NCBI RefSeq assembly: GCF_014467235.1
Contig: NZ_NKHP01000003.1
Location: 214,205 to 278,204, forward strand
Length of the DNA stretch: 64,000 bases
Origin: Xenorhabdus indica
Lineage (GTDB): Bacteria; Pseudomonadota; Gammaproteobacteria; Enterobacterales; Enterobacteriaceae
Reading direction: 5' to 3'
The translations under genes were made by a program, and so were the position numbers. The notes below the pieces were generated by a model. The model was not told the DNA's origin. It ran no database searches and worked only from the letters and a program-made list of their open reading frames with translations. This document shows positions 62,601 through 64,000 of this stretch, in pieces. The stretch's first letter is position 1. Every line of letters begins with the position of its first letter.

Positions 62601-62994
62601 TAACCAGTACACCGCCATTGGGGGAAGAGCCATAGGCATTACCATGCCTGAGCGCATCTCCGGAACGGTCTACTCCCGGCCCTTTGCCGTACCACATGCT
62701 AAAAACGCCAGTGACAGTGCGATCAGGGTCAGATTCAACTTTTTGAGTACCATAAATCGCAGCAGCCGCAAGATCTTCATTGATTGCGGGCTGAAAATGT
62801 ATATTGGCTTGAGCCAACTTTTTACTGTTCTGCCATAATGTCTGATCTAAACGGGCTAATGGTGAGCCCCGATATCCTGAAACAAATCCTGCTGTATTAA
62901 GATTACGACTTCTATCTAGCTTAGCCTGAGCCAGGAGAAGCTCGATAAGAGCATCGGTGCCAGTAACAAATTTAGGTGGATAATATTGAGTCAT
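59602..62994 (-). CDS. Indolepyruvate/2-oxoacid:ferredoxin oxidoreductase, fused single chain
   Basis: A 1130-residue fusion of the IorA and IorB functions. From the N-terminus: a pyrimidine-binding POR-type domain (FVSGYRGSPLARLDQTL), a PP-binding domain with CPHSTSTRLPEG, GDGTYFHSGHLAIRQ near residue 475 and NDAVAMTGGQP; a Cys-rich 4Fe-4S region near 610-655 (CEGCGDCQIQSNC, CNSDLSCLKGFCPS); the gamma/IorB domain VGVGGTGIITAGHLLG near 705; and a long helical C-terminal domain. It should oxidatively decarboxylate aryl or branched 2-oxoacids to acyl-CoA, reducing ferredoxin. The length is normal for the proteobacterial fused family. No ferredoxin gene is seen nearby. Confidence 0.88.
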   Translation of the reverse strand: MTQYYPPKFVTGTDALIELLLAQAKLDRSRNLNTAGFVSGYRGSPLARLDQTLWQNSKKLAQANIHFQPAINEDLAAAAIYGTQKVESDPDRTVTGVFSMWYGKGPGVDRSGDALRHGNAYGSSPNGGVLVILGDDHGCVSSSMSHQSDLALMAWSMPILHPASVSDYHDVGLWGWAASRLSGAWVGFKAISEVVESCAIRERKPFPEYAIPQVDPGPGGLHWRWPDLPSPQIEQRLAYKLKAVQEFAKLNPIDQLIAPCSHPRALLVTVGKAHRDVLEALRVGGLPPSELAKHGIAFVHVRLVYPLSPLLSEIASQVTDIFIIEEKNAVVEILLARHLINLPQHINLIGKHNHLGQKFVPTDTELRPSQLAPLLAGWLKKFNLFLSLPLEWSTQTALHDITLPKRTPYFCAGCPHSTSTRLPEGSQAQIGIGCHIMAAWMDRDTGYGLTPMGAEGADWVGHSRFINRSHVFQNLGDGTYFHSGHLAIRQAVAAGSHITYKLLFNDAVAMTGGQPLDGNITIPQIASLMLAEGVKYVAIVTDEPDKYKGKNSLPAKVNAYQRDYLEDIQKRFRDTDGVTVIIYDQTCATELRRKRKRGLVPKATRRAVINEFVCEGCGDCQIQSNCLAVIPTETSLGTRRAIDQHVCNSDLSCLKGFCPSFITIENAEPRQDTSKILPQQELDKLVNKLPQPILNSTDIPYEILFVGVGGTGIITAGHLLGVAAEIENYAVSLLDFTGFAQKGGEAISHIRFSRDINKLHQVRIDRGRANLVLAADLVAATGQNSLEVMSKTGTNCILNTHKTQIGTMLRNPMLKLDHTKMLDTLHQHCRTLRSVDTEQIAADLVGDRNQTNIVLIGYAWQLGQIPIRLSSIESAIQKMSHPTDNIANNAQRAFHLGRIAAEQPELLNNFLHVKPKQTIETLDDLILHRYRLLVDYQNEKYALRYLSRVAQVQQITQQIDAEDLTKSIAENLFKLMAYKDEYEVARLYVKTGFFDKLYSQFNNAGKIRFHLSLPFFNRKDPRTGERGKQEYGAWIIPVFHFLAACKLFRGTIFDIFGYQEERKQERSLLLEYEQLIDFLMEKLDRNNLAICQQIATLPDQVRGFGHVKQKAIKNMQARKAVLLKELEKTI

Positions 62995-63253
62995 AGGTTC
63001 GGGCCTTACTGAAGGGCAATCACCGTGTAAGATACGACTAAAAAATGGTTCTAATCTATTTCCAGCAAATTATTCCGACAAGTACAAATCTTATTAGGGG
63101 GGTAGTTGTATATATAATGTTAAATTTTAAATCCCCCTTCCCTTATCAAATTGCCGCCTTGTTGGATGTCTTTTAAGCGTTCAGTCTTGATGTGCGAGTA
63201 AATAGCTTGCCATCTTTATTGAAGGCGTTCATAATGGCGTCCATTCTTGAGAT
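62995..63253. other. Upstream region of the oxidoreductase and promoter of tRNA-Gly copy 3
   Basis: About 260 bp divergent region. The right half holds the tRNA promoter; the left half should hold the oxidoreductase promoter, which I did not locate. Confidence 0.4.
63207..63235 (+). promoter_or_regulatory. Promoter of the third tRNA-Gly
   Basis: TTGCCA (63207-63212), a 17-bp spacer and CATAAT (63230-63235). It copies the promoter of tRNA-Gly copy 2 in hexamers, spacing and flanks, and lies only 18 bp from the mature tRNA. Confidence 0.8.
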
Positions 63254-63329
<76 letters not shown>

Positions 63330-63375
63330 AATCACACATCCTTTCTTTAGTCGTTCTCACTTAATTTTTTCTCGC

Positions 63376-63903
63376 TTAGTTTAATTCTAAACTTAATATA
63401 ATAGGCAACGTAATAACAGCAGTAATTGTTTGTAGTGTGATGATCGCTGACATCAATTGGCTGTCCCCATTTAGCTGACGGGTTAAGATATAGGCCGTTG
63501 GTGCTGTCGGTATTGCGAAAAACAGGATCAGTAAATTGAGTTCTAATATATTGAGATGAAAAAGAAAACCAATAATCCCGGCAATTAGTGGCATTAATAA
63601 TAATCTGGATAGGATATTGATAATAATAGAATTTTTATCAGATCTTAGCGTTGATGGTTGTAAGGATGCACCGATACAAATCAATCCCAATGGAAGACTT
63701 GCACTTGCCAGAATTTTTAAAAATTGCCCTGAACCGTAAGGTAAGCCAATTTTGGTCAGGTTGAATGATATGCCGATGAAACAAGCTATGATCAAGGGAT
63801 TTTTAATGATAACCATTACGAATTGTTTAATAGATAAAGCCTTTTTGTTGGGTGTTAATGCTAAAATAGAAATTGCATTGCAAAGGGGCACTAAGATAGC
63901 GGG
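63376..63903 (-). pseudogene. Auxin-efflux-carrier (AEC) family transporter, cut by an IS1-family element
   Basis: The 3' part of a membrane transporter: about five helices with IACFIGISFNLTKIGLPYGSG, LASASLPLGLICIGASL and FFAIPTAPTAYILTRQLNGD, typical of the C-terminal half of AEC/malonate-type permeases of about 310 residues. The frame runs PAILVPLCNAISILAL and stops at TGA (63904-63906) within the IS1-like end, so the N-terminal half must lie beyond the element. A GTG at 63891 could give only a 171-residue product. The gene is most likely inactive. Confidence 0.75.
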
Positions 63904-64000
63904 TCACGTATTCAACCTGTTGATGGTTGTGTATAATCGTCATTTTTTCGGAGAAGTCACATGGCGACTGTTGAAGTAAAATGTCGATTTTGTCAGCAAA
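63901..64000 (+). mobile_element. Left end of an IS1-family insertion sequence
   Basis: From about 63901 the sequence GGGTCACGTATTCAACCTGT reads like the terminal repeat of IS1-type elements (GGTGATGCTGCCAACTTACT in IS1), and GTGTATAATCGTCATTTTTT before the first gene mirrors IS1 (GTGTATGATGGTGTTTTTGA). The insA-like gene starts 60 bp in. The element continues beyond the window. Exact ends and target duplication cannot be fixed from one side. Confidence 0.7.
63961..64000 (+). CDS. insA: InsA-like protein of the IS1-family element (5' fragment)
   Basis: ATG with GGAGAAG upstream encodes MATVEVKCRFCQQ up to the window end. The CxxC zinc-finger start fits IS1 InsA (MASVSISCPSCSA in IS1). InsA is the DNA-binding repressor and N-terminal part of the frameshifted InsAB' transposase. 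Only 13 codons are visible. Confidence 0.65.
   Translation, partial: MATVEVKCRFCQQ

Overview
The window is bacterial chromosome from the order Enterobacterales. Gene content and protein sequence point to a Morganellaceae-like genome of the Xenorhabdus/Photorhabdus type: E. coli-like core genes in a rather AT-rich background, with scattered decay and an IS1-family element. The genus is an inference. No CRISPR array, prophage or rRNA operon was seen.

Region 1 (1-2.4 kb) has the 3' end of an unrecognised protein with an NC-containing motif, the rarD permease, and a vapBC toxin-antitoxin pair with its own palindromic operator. Region 2 (2.5-41 kb) is a long, well-conserved block: corA, uvrD (with a LexA box), yigB-xerC-yigA-dapF-lptM, cyaY, cyaA (TTG start, CRP site), hemCDXY, the small RNA gene glmZ with a sigma-54/GlrR-type control region, tRNA-Pro/Leu/His/Arg, yifK, the complete enterobacterial common antigen (ECA) operon wecG to wecA, rho, trxA, rhlB, gppA and rep. 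Relative to the flanking yigI-recQ-pldB-yigL segment, this block is inverted compared with the E. coli K-12 order. E. coli aslA/aslB, yigF/yigG and rhtB/rhtC are absent, and pldA survives only as a 3' remnant between yigI and recQ.

Region 3 (41-51 kb) carries yigI, the pldA relic, recQ, pldB and yigL. An accessory stretch follows: a metabolite:H+ symporter with a LacI-family regulator, a DUF805 membrane protein and an MFS exporter. Region 4 (51-57 kb) is the conserved mscM-psd-rsgA / orn group.

Region 5 (57-64 kb) holds three identical tRNA-Gly(GCC) genes, each with its own promoter. A 5 kb cargo sits between the second and third copies. It carries an FAD-dependent oxidoreductase with a LacI-type palindrome upstream, and a 1130-residue fused indolepyruvate/2-oxoacid:ferredoxin oxidoreductase. 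The window ends in an auxin-efflux-carrier (AEC) gene cut by an IS1-family element.

The ECA block takes UDP-GlcNAc and dTDP-sugars through lipid I, II and III assembly (WecA, WecB/C/G, RffG/H, WecE/D/F), flipping (WzxE), polymerisation (WzyE) and chain-length control (WzzE). GlmZ, which in E. coli activates glmS, regulates the upstream supply of amino-sugar. I found no convincing wholly new system. The best candidates for follow-up are the oxidoreductase cargo in the tRNA-Gly array, the NC-motif protein at the left edge, and the control region of glmZ.
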